64,000 nt of DNA from Morinoia aosen (Eukaryota; Arthropoda; Malacostraca; Amphipoda; Talitridae): assembly GCA_030386875.1 (NCBI GenBank), contig CM059556.1, positions 39,782,964 to 39,846,963 on the forward strand, read 5' to 3'. Shown here piece after piece: positions 1 through 10,510 of this stretch. The notes under the pieces were generated by a model. It saw only the letters and a program-made list of their open reading frames with translations. It made no database searches and was not told the origin of the DNA. The first letter of the stretch is position 1. Every line of letters begins with the position of its first letter. A program made the translations under genes and the position numbers.

Positions 1-3000
1 ATCATCTACTTCATTGGGGTTGCCGGGTGACCCCCAGTCCCAAAAATCTACAGAATTCTTACTACTAAATACATGACCCTGTTCTAAATCTCTACTGGGT
101 TTACTCCCCTGTACAACCGGTGTAGAAGTCCTTACATTATCATGATGTAACTTTGGCTCCTGAAAACCTTCCCTAGTACTTACCGTATCAATATTTACAT
201 CTTGAGCACTAGCTTCACTACATCTAAACTGCCTTAAATCTACAATTTCACCACTTACCACTGGCTCTCCAACTCGGCTAATTCTCCGTCGTCTTCTCCT
301 AGACTTGGTTACTCCCGGTACTCTGGCTATTCTTCCCGGTACTCTGGCTAACTGACAACTCTTACCTCTACCAATTCCTTGGCTATCACCACCAGAGATA
401 CTCCCAGCATCACTGCTGTCAGTATCACTAAGACTAGAAGCACTACTGGCATATACTACTTGTTCATCATTATCTTCTGAACTTTCGGCCCTACCATAGA
501 ATTTCCTTTTTGTGGGGCTGGGCTTTGGAGCCTCATCCCAATGTACATACGGGGTCAAGTAAGCAGGAAGCTGCTTCCAGGGTTTTAATTGTTTGTAGTG
601 CGCTCTAAGAACGACATCCTCTCTTGAATTGAGAGCTTTTAATTCATATGTTAGGGTGTTAGACTGTACTTTAGTAATCTTATAAGGGCCCTCATAAAGC
701 TTAGACATTTTATGATTTACACGGTTACCTATCTTTTGTACTTTCTTCAAGACCCATTGGTGCTCTAGAAAAGGTGAAAATGTGGGATGGCCTTCTTTCC
801 ACATAGAAACAACACCACGATCTATAGGAAGACTTTTGTTAGTATCATGAGAATTTTGTAGCAAACATTGTGAAGGGCTCATTCCTAACTGAGTGTGAAG
901 TGTATGATTATAAGTTGTGAGTAGTTTGGGAAGACAATCATCCCATGATCTGGGATTGTCATTGATTAACCCCTTGAGCAACTGGATAACAGTTCTGTTG
1001 CATCTCTCCACACACCCATTGGAAGAAGCTTTGTAAGGTGTAGAATAAGTGTGTCTTATGTTAAATGAGTCCAAGAGACTATTAAATTCCTCTGATTTGA
1101 ACTCAACACCATTATCAGTTAAAACCCTAGTTGGTAATTGTGCTAATGTAGGGAGAATATCATTTTTGAACACTGTAGTTACAGTATGAGCTGTCTTATT
1201 TCGAATAGGTTTGATCGCTAACCACTTGGAGAAATGGTCAACTGCCACCAGAACTGCCACATTACCTCGACTTGATTTTGGCAAGAGCATGAGGTCAATT
1301 GCAACCAGTTCAAATGGATATGAGGTCTCAATTTTTAGAGTAGGAGAACTGATGTGTTGCCTACTAGTTTTAAAATATTGACAATGAGGACAAGCTGCAC
1401 AGATATCCCGAGTTACCTTGTCCAGTGCGGGATGCCAAAAGTTTCGTTGAATCAAGTCAATTAACTTATGCCTACCTATATGCGCCATTTGTGTGTGAAC
1501 TTGGAAAACTATGTCTACGATTAATGCAAAGGGAACAACGACCGAAGAGTACCTCCCCTTATCTCTAAATAGAAGGTCTAGGCTAACCCTCAAGTCTTGT
1601 CGGTATCGTTTAAATTGTTTCAAGGCGCCTGGCCATGCTGATGAATCTAAATTTTCGGTGACACTTTTCTTCAAATTATAAATAGCAAAGTCATTATTTT
1701 GGATGTTCTTCAATTCCCCTTCAGATACCGTGTAAGTAACTTTAGGGCACAAAGATTCAATCTCTGATTCAGAGTCACTCCTGATTGAATAGGAGTCATC
1801 AGTGTTACAGTCAGTAATGGGATATATGTTCCCCAAGAATTCCCCTAATCCGAGCAAAGAGGATTCTGTACTCCTTTGCAAGGGATATAGTTTGATAGAG
1901 TCATCCTCGTCTTTCACTACAATTGTTGATGTCGCATAATTGAAAATGATTTTATTCCTATTAATGAAATTAAGTCCTAGAATACAACAACAGGGCATTG
2001 CATCCTCACTAATTACCGCAAAAGGAACTGTTTCCTTTAACTCAGTTCCCAATAAGCTTGGTTTCAAGTTAACTACTCCCATGATGGCTGTAGAATTATT
2101 CCCTATTCCTCCCAGTGATTTACCTTCTCCATCGGTAAGCAAGTACTCTCCCTCATCTTTCACTGTATCCCAAACCTTCTTTGCAACTGCACTAACCTGA
2201 GCACCAGTATCTATGATGCAACAGAAGTGATGTGGTCCTATGGAGATAGTGTACTTGCCTTTCTTTGGTTCATGCTTACAGGTGCTGATCACAGGACACA
2301 TTGACAATTGTGGAACATCTGCATCTGAGTCCCCATTGCTATTACTGAAACTCTCCATACTAGAACCGCTCTGCCCATCAACCAAATTAATATTCTTATC
2401 AGAGATTGCTTCTTTCATTGATTGGGTGCTAAAATGAGACCTTGTTGAAAGTGGATTAAAATGAATACCTGCCAGGCATTGCAGATGAATTACTGGGGCT
2501 TCCTTGGTCAATTCCCCAGCCCCGTATACAATGGGAAACTTCATACCATGATGAACCCAAACCTCAACTTTGTGAACTTCACTAACAGCTAACAAAATTT
2601 CCTCCCAAGGCAATTCCCCTGGATTCTTCATGAGCTGCAATTGTTTTCTTTTGAACTTATCTAACTGAATATTGAATTTCTTGGCATTATCTATTAAGTA
2701 CTCTACTAATTGCCTTCGTAACGCTACGTGGTTATCAGGAAGCTCACATTGGTGCCCATCTGCTTCTAAGTCAGAAAGCAATACAAATAGGGATTCAAAC
2801 ATAGAATCGCCTCCCCCTTCTATTTTTTCACTTACCCTCAACCCTTTGGGCAAGTAAAACTGGGGCCTATCTCCATCCTCAATGTTTGACGACGGGATGA
2901 CCCTTGAGAGTGTATCGGCTGCTTGATTTTGCTCTCCTGGCTGATATTTAATGACAAAATCATACTCGGCTAGCTCATTAATAGTTCTCATTAACCTAGA

Positions 3001-5430
3001 ATTCTCACGAGACATATTATGCAAGTACAGCAAAGGCTTATGGTCTGTATACAAATTAAATTTGACACCGTATAAAAAGGCTCTAAACGTTTTTACTCCC
3101 CACCGTACAGCAACTAATTCCCTTTCGGTTGTGGAGTACCTACGTTGTGTGTCAGTGAAGGCAGTGGATGAGTACCCAATGGTTTTATACTCCCCCTCTT
3201 GTTTTTGCATCAGACAAGCTCCAGCACCAACTCCTGAGGCATCAACATATAGTTCTAACTCCTCAGCAGTTTCTGAGTAATCTGGGAATGCTAACGTTAC
3301 GTCCTCTGCCAGCTTGGTTTTAAGTAAGTCAAAGGCTACACTCATTTCAGATGTCCAATCTATTGGTTTCCTTTTAGGCCCTCCAGTTAGTTGGGTCAAT
3401 GGTTTTGCTATTTCAGAACATTTATCTATGAATTTCCGTTGGAAGTTGATTAGACCCAAAAACTGACGCAGTTGTCTAACATTGGTAGGTTTGGGGAAGT
3501 TTAGAACTTTTTCTATGTATTCAGGAGATTTCTGAATGCCTTTATTGCTAATTTGGTGTCCCAGGAATGTAACCTGAGTCTTAAAGAACTCACATTTGGG
3601 GACTTTTACTTTTATTCCGTGTCTACCAAGGGTAGAGAGCACTTTTTCAACTAACACTAAATGTTCTTCAAATGTCTTGCTCATAATTAGAATGTCGTCA
3701 ATGTAAACAATGATATTCTTGAAACAAAATTCTGAGACTATTTCTTGCATGTTCCTTTGAAATTGTATTCCGCTGTTCTTTAACCCAAAACTTAACCTCT
3801 TGAATTGATATTGATTATGAACAGTGCTGAAGGCAGTGAGAGGTCTGCTCTCCTCATCAATTGGTATTTGGTAGTATCCCCTGACCAGATCTAATTTAGT
3901 GAAGATTTTAACACCATGGGCACTATAAACAGAATCAACTAAGTTGGGCATGGGAAATTTCTCTGGTTTGGTTACACTATTAAGTTTACGATAATCTACG
4001 CAAAGTCTAAGTTGACCATCAGGTTTTCGGATAGGTACAACCGGAGAAGACCAGGGAGATTGGCTGTGTTCTATTATATCAAGTGACTTGAGTTCTTCAC
4101 ACTGTTTCTCTATTTCTTCATTTATGGGTTCCGGAAAACGGCGAGGTTTCTGCCAAACTGGGGTGTAATTAGTTAATTCAATTCGTTGTGGTGTAACCAT
4201 TGCAGTACCTATATCAGAATCACCCTTACTAAGAGCCGAGTCAACTCCAGCTAACATAGAGTAGATTTGATGTTTTTGGGTTTCATCTAAATCAGTTCCT
4301 ATATCAAGTTCAGCGGCCATTCGCTCAGTGGTCCACTTACTAGCTTCCTGCTGCTCCTGTATTTCCACCACGGTACTTATCCTCCCCACTAACTCTCCTT
4401 TTTTAATTTTTGTAACTTTGGACTGTTCTCCTGTTTTAGTACACACCAAGACCTGAGGTACCTCCCCTGTCAAAGATAAAATTCCATCTACTCCTTTTAT
4501 CTGTTTATGTTTAAGATGGCCATCATATTCATATATTTTACTGCTGCACGTACTACACACACAGAAGTTAACCGTAAGAGGGACCGTTACTGGTTCACCA
4601 GAATAAGGGACATCCTCTGCGGCGAACACTGGCAAATTCTCATACATGATATCCTCAAGTTTACCCTCAGTTCCAACATATAAGTCAACTCTGGCATTGT
4701 ATTGGTCGATCTTAGAAATTTTCTTCATACTAGTATCTAAAATTAATTTATTTTTCTTTAGAAAAGGAACTCCCAATATAATCGGGTAGCCAATTATGTC
4801 GTCAGACACGACGTGGAAATTAACAGTTTTCATAGGAATATGGAAAAGAGATAATTCTAGTGCAAGTGTTCCTAGTGTTTTGATGCTAACCATGCCTATC
4901 CCACAAAGGGTTGTGGACTGGGTGCTATTAAACTCCAATCCAAATTGTTGTACAACGGACCATTTAATTAAGTTGTCAGCTGCTCCTGTATCGACGAGAG
5001 CCTTCACAGGATGTGTTTCCCATTCCACCTCTACAAAAAGAAGGGATTCTGGCTCCAGAGAAGCTAAATTTGCTTCTAGAACTTGGTCCTCTGAAGTACC
5101 ACTATGAGAAATATCTGCTACTTGCTGCAACTCACTATCTGAGGATTCTTCATCTTTAGTTGACAACTTAGCTGTTTTTACACTGGATATCTGGTTTGAG
5201 TGTCCATTAACAGTGTCCATGCTATCTGCCATAAGATGAGAACTGATTGGTTGGACTTCCTCATCATCATCAACAGTCCCTTCTTCTCCTTCATCCTCTA
5301 TTTCTAAGCCCTCAAATCGGTTCCTTGTTTCGATAGGACTGAATAACTTGTAGGGGTACTTATAGGCTACTGGCTTACCCCAGCTTCTACCAGAGCCTAC
5401 TGGTTTGACGAGTTTCTGTTTAAGCGCTGG
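1..5430 (-). CDS. pol: Gypsy-1 Pol polyprotein (partial, runs off the window)
   Basis: The frame opens after a TGA at 5431-5433 and has no stop to position 1, about 1,810 codons. Counting from 5430: retropepsin DTGA at residue 147 with ILG near 218; RT with the catalytic YIDD at 576-579; RNase H starting at YVDA near 730 and ending at an ADTLSR motif; an OTU-like domain about 868-995; a second retropepsin with DTGA at 1074 and ILG at 1150; integrase with an HHCC finger and D1379, D1439, E1475, giving DDX35E. After integrase come a GPY/F-like module, an acidic Ser-rich stretch and a basic arginine-rich stretch with a repeated ARVPG motif. Pol overlaps gag in the -1 frame, so it is probably made by frameshifting. 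The long length comes from the extra domains and the C-terminal extension. Confidence 0.9.
1940..2265 (-). other. Second retropepsin-like domain inside Gypsy-1 Pol
   Basis: Within pol, after the OTU-like domain and before integrase, lies FCCIIDTGAQVSAV (DTGA at 2200-2211), followed by a glycine-rich GGIGNNS segment and CILGLNF (ILG at 1975-1983). These are the active-site and C-terminal hallmarks of a retroviral-type aspartic protease. The usual protease is present as well, at 4740-5030 (DTGA at 4981-4992, ILG at 4771-4779). The two differ clearly in sequence, so this is not a recent tandem duplication. Confidence 0.75.
2450..2835 (-). other. OTU-like domain inside Gypsy-1 Pol
   Basis: This is part of the pol frame, not a separate gene. 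It begins with GGGDSMFESLF, which lines up with the DGDCLFRSL nucleophile block of OTU cysteine peptidases. It continues with LRRQLVEYL, then PWEEILLAVS and VEVWVHHG, and ends IHLQCLAGIHFNPL, matching the OTU histidine block. The position of the catalytic Cys holds Ser (codon 2803-2805); the His (codon 2461-2463) is kept. The fold assignment is inferred from motif order and spacing. It may be an inactive binding module, or an enzyme with a Ser nucleophile. Confidence 0.6.
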
Positions 5431-7106
5431 TCACCATTGACTTGAGTAGGCCTTGAATTCCTACCCCCCTGCTGATGATGTCCTTGTTCCCCAGAATTTC
5501 TGCGATATAGGTCATCATCTCTGGCAGCATCTTCACCCTGGGGGGTCAGACCATATCCCACACGTGGAGTACGAGGACCATGAACCGATTGAGACCTACG
5601 GTGCCCCTGGTTTTGTTGATGACAGTCTCTGTAAAAATGTCCATGCTTGCCACATATATAGCATGCTTTGGCCAGGGTTCTACACTCAGATCTGGAGTGG
5701 CCAAACCTCTTGCAGTAATTGCACACAACATTCCTCTGAGCCAATGGTTTGTCAGGTCTCATTTCTTCCATTCTTCCTCTAGCTGGTTCCCCTCTCTGTG
5801 CATATTGAGGCCTGTAAGATGTTGACCTTGGCAACTCATTAGAGGAAAATCTTGACTCCCGTTCTTCAAAATTTGAAGAGTGATAGGTTCTTGTCTGCTT
5901 TGGGTATGCCCCATACTTACCTTTATAGTCATTGCTGACCGAAACAGACGAGAAAGAACTGGTTGGATTCTGGGTGGAAGCATCTCGCGTGTTCCTCTTT
6001 TGTCCCACATTAATTACAATTTCCTGGGGCTCATTCACATTGGACCGGGTACTTACCTCACTATCCGAATACTCACCATCCTCTTCCACGTCTTTGAAAC
6101 GAGCACATTTCTGGATACTTGACCATTTGATCTTTTTATTACTCAATTTGTCACTAATCATCTGGTTGGAAAAAATCCTCTTTGTATCCCGCGGAATAGA
6201 TTTTAAGAACTTCTTCCTTAAAATATGACTAGTTTGCACATTGTGCTTTGGGTAAGCAATTTTGAAAAGTCTCTCAAGCCTACTGCTGAAGAGATAAAGA
6301 GACTCTCCCTTCTGATACCTTACCTTATTGAAATCAATTCTATTTTTATTTTTTCTCGTTTCTCCCATGTCTTTGTACCACCTAAGAAGCTTGTTTTTGA
6401 CGTCAGGATAAGAATCTCCCACGTCTCTTAGTGATCGGAATGCCTTCAAGGTTTCACCAGACAACTGCCTCTCCAATTCACCTATCCAAAAGGATCGGTC
6501 CCCTTTAAAGTTGTGTTCACAGTAGGTTTCAAATTTCTGTAAATACTGCTTCAGGCTTTGGCCAGATTTTTCAGTAAATGGTTCTTGTACTGGTACCTTC
6601 CTATTGTCAAGCTTGGTGAGCAGCTGTTTGAAAGTTTCTAAGTCAGAACGTTTGGAAGACATCCTAACTTTTCCTCGGGATGAAGGTTTCCGCTGGGGTT
6701 GGTCCTCCTCAGACTCCTGTGACCCAGAGTAACTCTCAGAGATATCGGAGTCATTGTCAGTAGCTGAAGAAGACTCACTATTTGAAGTGTCAGTTACCTC
6801 CTTAGGAGTGGGTTTTCCCTTCCTTACCTTTACCACCTCTTCCTTAGGAAACTGAGCCAGCTTCTTAGGCTTAACACTATCACCTACCTCGAAATTCATT
6901 TGAGCAAAATTATCCTTAATGTCCTTCAATTTCTGAAGAGATGCCTGTGACAAAAGATTCAGATCTATTTGTTTGATGTTATCAAGAAATTTGTTAATAT
7001 AAACACAATTCCCCAAAATTAACTGCTCCTCCTCTTCTGAACCATCCTCTCTTTGCCCAGCACCAACCACTTCTTCAGGCTTAGCCTCTCCACCTTCTGC
7101 CTCCAT
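5397..7106 (-). CDS. gag: Gypsy-1 Gag (capsid and nucleocapsid)
   Basis: A 569-residue protein starting at ATG 7104-7106 and ending at TAG 5397-5399. The N-terminal 150 residues are acidic and Ser-rich. The middle has a retrotransposon-gag capsid pattern (LETFKQLLTKLD, then an FxxYC and WIGELE region). Two CCHC zinc knuckles lie at residues 462-475 (CNYCKRFGHSRSEC) and 482-495 (CYICGKHGHFYRDC), each C-X2-C-X4-H-X4-C, the RNA-binding nucleocapsid part. The C-terminal tail is rich in Gln, Arg and Gly. Pol continues in the -1 frame over the last ten codons. No internal stop. Confidence 0.9.
   Translation of the reverse strand: MEAEGGEAKPEEVVGAGQREDGSEEEEQLILGNCVYINKFLDNIKQIDLNLLSQASLQKLKDIKDNFAQMNFEVGDSVKPKKLAQFPKEEVVKVRKGKPTPKEVTDTSNSESSSATDNDSDISESYSGSQESEEDQPQRKPSSRGKVRMSSKRSDLETFKQLLTKLDNRKVPVQEPFTEKSGQSLKQYLQKFETYCEHNFKGDRSFWIGELERQLSGETLKAFRSLRDVGDSYPDVKNKLLRWYKDMGETRKNKNRIDFNKVRYQKGESLYLFSSRLERLFKIAYPKHNVQTSHILRKKFLKSIPRDTKRIFSNQMISDKLSNKKIKWSSIQKCARFKDVEEDGEYSDSEVSTRSNVNEPQEIVINVGQKRNTRDASTQNPTSSFSSVSVSNDYKGKYGAYPKQTRTYHSSNFEERESRFSSNELPRSTSYRPQYAQRGEPARGRMEEMRPDKPLAQRNVVCNYCKRFGHSRSECRTLAKACYICGKHGHFYRDCHQQNQGHRRSQSVHGPRTPRVGYGLTPQGEDAARDDDLYRRNSGEQGHHQQGGRNSRPTQVNGDQRLNRNSSNQ
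5418..5424 (-). promoter_or_regulatory. Candidate -1 frameshift site at the gag/pol overlap
   Basis: On the minus strand the heptamer is C TTA AAC in the gag frame, inside the only window where gag and pol overlap (5430 to 5400). It differs from the classical T TTA AAC by the first base. Pol is in the -1 frame relative to gag, so slippage here would give Gag-Pol. No pseudoknot was modelled. Confidence 0.4.
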
Positions 7107-7381
7107 GACTCTTCCTTAGAACCAAATTATTGTTTCACTTCAAAAGTTCAGCTCCAAAAGTAAAGACCTCCCACACTCCAATAATTTTTTTTTCCCACCG
7201 GCTCACCTAAGAAATTAATACAGGTTACTGGTAACAAGTTAACACCTTTAGATACTTCAGAGGTATTGTGTTTTTTGCATTGATGTTTCCAAATAAAAAA
7301 ATGACAAAATCAATAGAATATACAAAAATAAGGCACAATATAATCAGTCATACACAAGCACACAACGACACGACCTAACCT
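7107..7381 (-). other. Gypsy-1 untranslated leader
   Basis: A 275 bp stretch between the gag start and the primer-binding site, AT-rich and without a reading frame. It would form the 5' leader of the genomic RNA. No further signal is recognised. Confidence 0.6.
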
Positions 7382-7399
7382 ATCCTGGTCACGGCACCA
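7382..7399 (-). other. Gypsy-1 primer-binding site, tRNA-His
   Basis: The minus strand reads TGGTGCCGTGACCAGGAT, complementary over 18 nt to the 3' end of an insect-type tRNA-His including CCA. The TGGTGCCGTGAC core is that of His-primed retroelements. Twelve bases separate it from the predicted LTR end at 7412. Confidence 0.75.
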
Positions 7400-7411
7400 A
7401 AGAAAATAATA

Positions 7412-9034
7412 TGTAGTGGGAGGCCCTATAAGCTCACGACACTTACCGTACTATAGTCCTAGACCACCCCACGTATATTATGGCCGGATCGTAAAGGGGA
7501 TTTACATCGCGTGCCGCGGGTCTATATCATTGTGCGGACCGGTTTCTCTAATGCCTATTACGTGATCTACTACAAGCATCATGATAATAATACAAATCAA
7601 AGATTCGATGACTGACGCTGTTTGTTTTCTTTATTTTTGTAGAAATATTATCCGAAAGGATTACAAACTTATATGGCCTATCTGTTACACTCTCTTTCTA
7701 TTACTTAATTAACTTTGCTCGCAAGCCTAACACAATATCGAACCTATGTGCAAAGCACGTGACCAGGCAACAATAAAGATAGTAATGGTTACAGGATTAC
7801 AAACACCACAGGCACACAACTTAGCTGTGAATGAGGTAGTTGTTGCAGAAGGAATACATATCACAGCAGTGGCTAGGCCACTTTTAACTATAAATACCCT
7901 TTGAACATTAAGACACAGGTCGACAATACACAGATTCCAAGACCCCGCGATGGACTCCAGGCAAGAGTTCAACTCCTGAGATCTTCTGAGGTCTATGACT
8001 GCCCACAGGCTCTGGACGCTAGATGTAGATCAGCGGTGCTCTTTGATCTGGGTCCTCGGGGCTTGATCAGGGCATTCGGCAACCAATCCAAGGCTTGTAC
8101 CCGGCCAAGCTGCTGCGTCTAGGTGACGCACGGGAGGACTGCCTTATCCGCCGATCAGCTGCAATGACGGCGCCTACCCGGCAGACAGCACGCCACGCAG
8201 GTAGCGGCCCTCGGATCAGCCGACACAGCTGGACTGATTGGCGTACTGCAGTGGGAGGCCTTCCCTGGATATCAGGGTGTCATAAATTGCGCTGTCTAAT
8301 AAATAAGTCCGCCGCACATCGTTTTTACATCTTAAACCTATTCAGATAATCATAATTACACCACACATGGACGTCTTTTGTTCTTAATGATAATGATTTA
8401 CATATAAACCTGGTCAATTGTGCTACGCCACAAACTTTAGATTGATTTTATCTATCATGAACTGTTTCTATAATTCACACAACTACCCGACCATATTACA
8501 TTGCAGAGTTTCATCTAATTTACAAGAAAGTACAAAGCACATCTTATCAACTAAATATCAATATCTACGTATTTCACAGCCTCTATCTATATTCATAGCA
8601 GTATACTATTCATTATACTTTCCAACTCATGAATACATATAATTACAAAAGTATTAATCTTGAAGGCCAACTCTAATAGACACAAACACATTACATATTA
8701 TCACATGTTATCTCGATTATTCCGTATCGTCGCAAGTACATAAATTCATTCTTACCCTTTGGAGCTTGAACTCGAAAGATGCAGCCGTGCTACGGGTCTC
8801 TCCGTTTAGAGCTTATATAGAGATTTGTTTAATGGAAATTTTCAAGAATTCCTATTACCAACCGTTATTCTTTTTACTCGATTTATAATAAATTTACTGT
8901 CTTTCTGAAAAAATTAGAACAATCAATTAACATTATTACACTTTTGATCATGCCTATCTATTGAACATTTTTCTCAGAAACAAAACATAACTTAGATTAC
9001 CTTTACATTAAATAGTAGTGGTCTAGCCACTACA
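7412..9034 (-). repeat. Gypsy-1 5' LTR (1,623 bp)
   Basis: The boundaries were set from an 8 bp inverted terminal repeat, TGTAGTGG at 7412 and CCACTACA ending at 9034, next to the primer-binding site. The partner LTR is outside the window, so neither the exact ends nor a target duplication can be confirmed. A minus-strand TATA box lies at 8813-8819. Short frames in the LTR have no coding character. Confidence 0.65.
8813..8819 (-). promoter_or_regulatory. TATA box of the Gypsy-1 LTR promoter
   Basis: The minus strand carries CTATATAAGC, about 220 bp into the LTR from its 5' end, upstream of gag. Position and sequence suit an RNA polymerase II LTR promoter driving the minus-strand transcript. 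Confidence 0.5.
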
Positions 9035-9179
9035 GCGTTATCCAGGATGAGAGGGATTCAGCAGGTGATGGATTAGGAGGCAAGGAAGAACTTCCTTCTT
9101 GCCCCCTTGTAAGTTGGGTAAGAGATGGGAATGCACTAGTAGATGTGATGTCATAGGTGTGGTGGCTTTAGTTGTTTCC

Positions 9180-10396
9180 CTAAGGAGATTGGTTACAAGG
9201 AGACTTATTTTGAAGATGGGTTTGGGAGTGCTGCTTGCCTATAGAGGCATTAAGTTGAGTTGCTTTTGAGTGTGCAGAAAGCTCCACTCTAGCTTCTGCA
9301 AAAGTGAGACCCTCATCAGCAGTGAGGCGGCAGGCTTGTTTTTCAGAAATGAAGGCTATGCAGTCCCGTGATGTTGCAGGATGATTGCCCTTGCAGTTGA
9401 TGCAGACTGGTGGAGATTCAGATGATGGGCAGGTTTCAGAAAAGTGCCCACTTACAGAACAATGGCTGCAGATGGGCAGCTTATGACTGCATCTGCTGCG
9501 GGTATGGCCATATCGGCAGCACTGGCCGCAGCGCAAGGGACTAGGATAATATTGGTCAACGTTGTAATAAACGTAGCCAACGCGGATTTTAGGGGGGAGG
9601 GTGGGACTGAGGAAGGTGAGTACATACAAAGGAATATGTGCTTTCAAGGGGTCGGAGAAAAGTTTTCTAATTCCAACAACCTTGCTGGCCTTCAGAATTT
9701 TTAGGAGAAAGTCTAGAGACTCTTCTTTAAGCTCAGGAGCAAAGATTGTGCCATAGGTAAACTGGGTGCTCCAAGCAACAGAGACACTGGACAGGGATGT
9801 TTTCACTATCGAGTTTTAGTTCTTTAGTTGAATTTTTGGTTGTGATGAGCAGTGATCCAGAGCGCTGATGTTGGACAGATTTGATGGGATCACATATTAA
9901 ATCCATAGCAAGCCCAATACGGAATGGGTTCTTTTTTGCCAGTTGGATTCTGGTGTTGGTGCTGGTCATTATCACTTGTCTAGTAGTTTCAGGGATGTTT
10001 TCAATGTTCTCGTCCGCGTTCAAGTCAATTCTTGCACTAATTAGACTTAGTAGGCTGTACAGGACTGGGCGGAGTGTTAACTTTACTCAAGCTAACACGA
10101 GCACTGTTGAGTAAATTAGTCTTACGTAGGTATGAAGGAGTAGGGGCAATGCTTTCCGCATTCAGGCTGGTGCAAGAGTCCAGAATTATCCCACTTACGT
10201 CAGAGTCACAGTCAGAAAGGGGCAGGTTACTGATGTTTGGTGGCTTTTTAGGACGCACAGCAGTTGTTGGAGGAGAGAAATTTCTTCGTTTGATCCCCAA
10301 AGTTTTTGGGGCAGGTTTAGCTTTTTTCTCACTCAACTTATCGGGCGGTTTTCTGGGAGGCAAGTTTGCCGCACACTCGCGATTAGGCTTAGTCAT
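9180..10396 (-). pseudogene. Jockey-type LINE ORF1 (gag-like), frameshifted
   Basis: Three minus-strand pieces in three frames together form one ORF1: about 10396-10037 (start MTKPN, basic and Pro-rich), 10060-9733 (an RRM-like segment with KSVQHQRSGSLLI) and 9806-9180. The last holds three CCHC knuckles in series (CGQCCRYGHTRSRC, CSHCSVSGHFSETC, CINCKGNHPATSRDC), the arrangement of Jockey/I-superfamily ORF1 nucleic-acid-binding proteins. Two frameshifts, near 10050 and 9780, make it non-functional. The expected ORF2 (endonuclease and RT) is not seen downstream; Gypsy-1 starts 145 bp after the last piece and probably separated it from this copy. Confidence 0.75.
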
Positions 10397-10433
10397 GGCC
10401 AAAAAAAGAGGAACACAAACACATAAGCTGTGT

Positions 10434-10510
10434 ACTTGAACTTGAAATTGAGGGCCGACAGCGTCGGGGCCTTTGTAACGGCCTACAACTCCCTCCACAG
10501 TTATCACACA
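10434..10510 (-). repeat. LINE 3'-tail repeat, copy C
   Basis: The reverse complement matches the last about 80 bp of the CR1-like LINE (26198-26280): a GTGGAGGGA block, GGCCGTTACAAAGGCC, a CCGAC-GCT-GTCGG hairpin and a TTCAAG repeat end. Here it sits immediately upstream, in transcription sense, of the Jockey-like ORF1. Its open reading through into that ORF is probably accidental. Confidence 0.7.

Larger units (their letters stand above)
1..9034 (-). mobile_element. Gypsy-1: Ty3/Gypsy LTR retrotransposon, 5' part
   Basis: Read on the minus strand the order is 5' LTR (9034 to 7412), primer-binding site (7399 to 7382), leader, gag (7106 to 5397), then pol, open to the window edge. The 3' end of pol and the 3' LTR lie outside. 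Domain order in pol is protease, RT, RNase H, OTU-like domain, second protease, integrase. PR-RT-RH-IN order places it in Ty3/Gypsy; the two extra domains between RNase H and integrase are unusual. No frame break is visible in gag or pol, so the copy could be recent. It lies directly downstream of a Jockey-like ORF1 on the same strand and probably interrupts that LINE. Confidence 0.9.

Noticed and set aside
4796-5782. Plus-strand frames opposite Gypsy-1 gag and pol
   Set aside because: Antisense shadows of the clearly coding minus strand.
7901-8349. Two short plus-strand frames in the Gypsy-1 LTR
   Set aside because: They are in a GC-richer LTR segment with no motif; the LTR is transcribed on the other strand.
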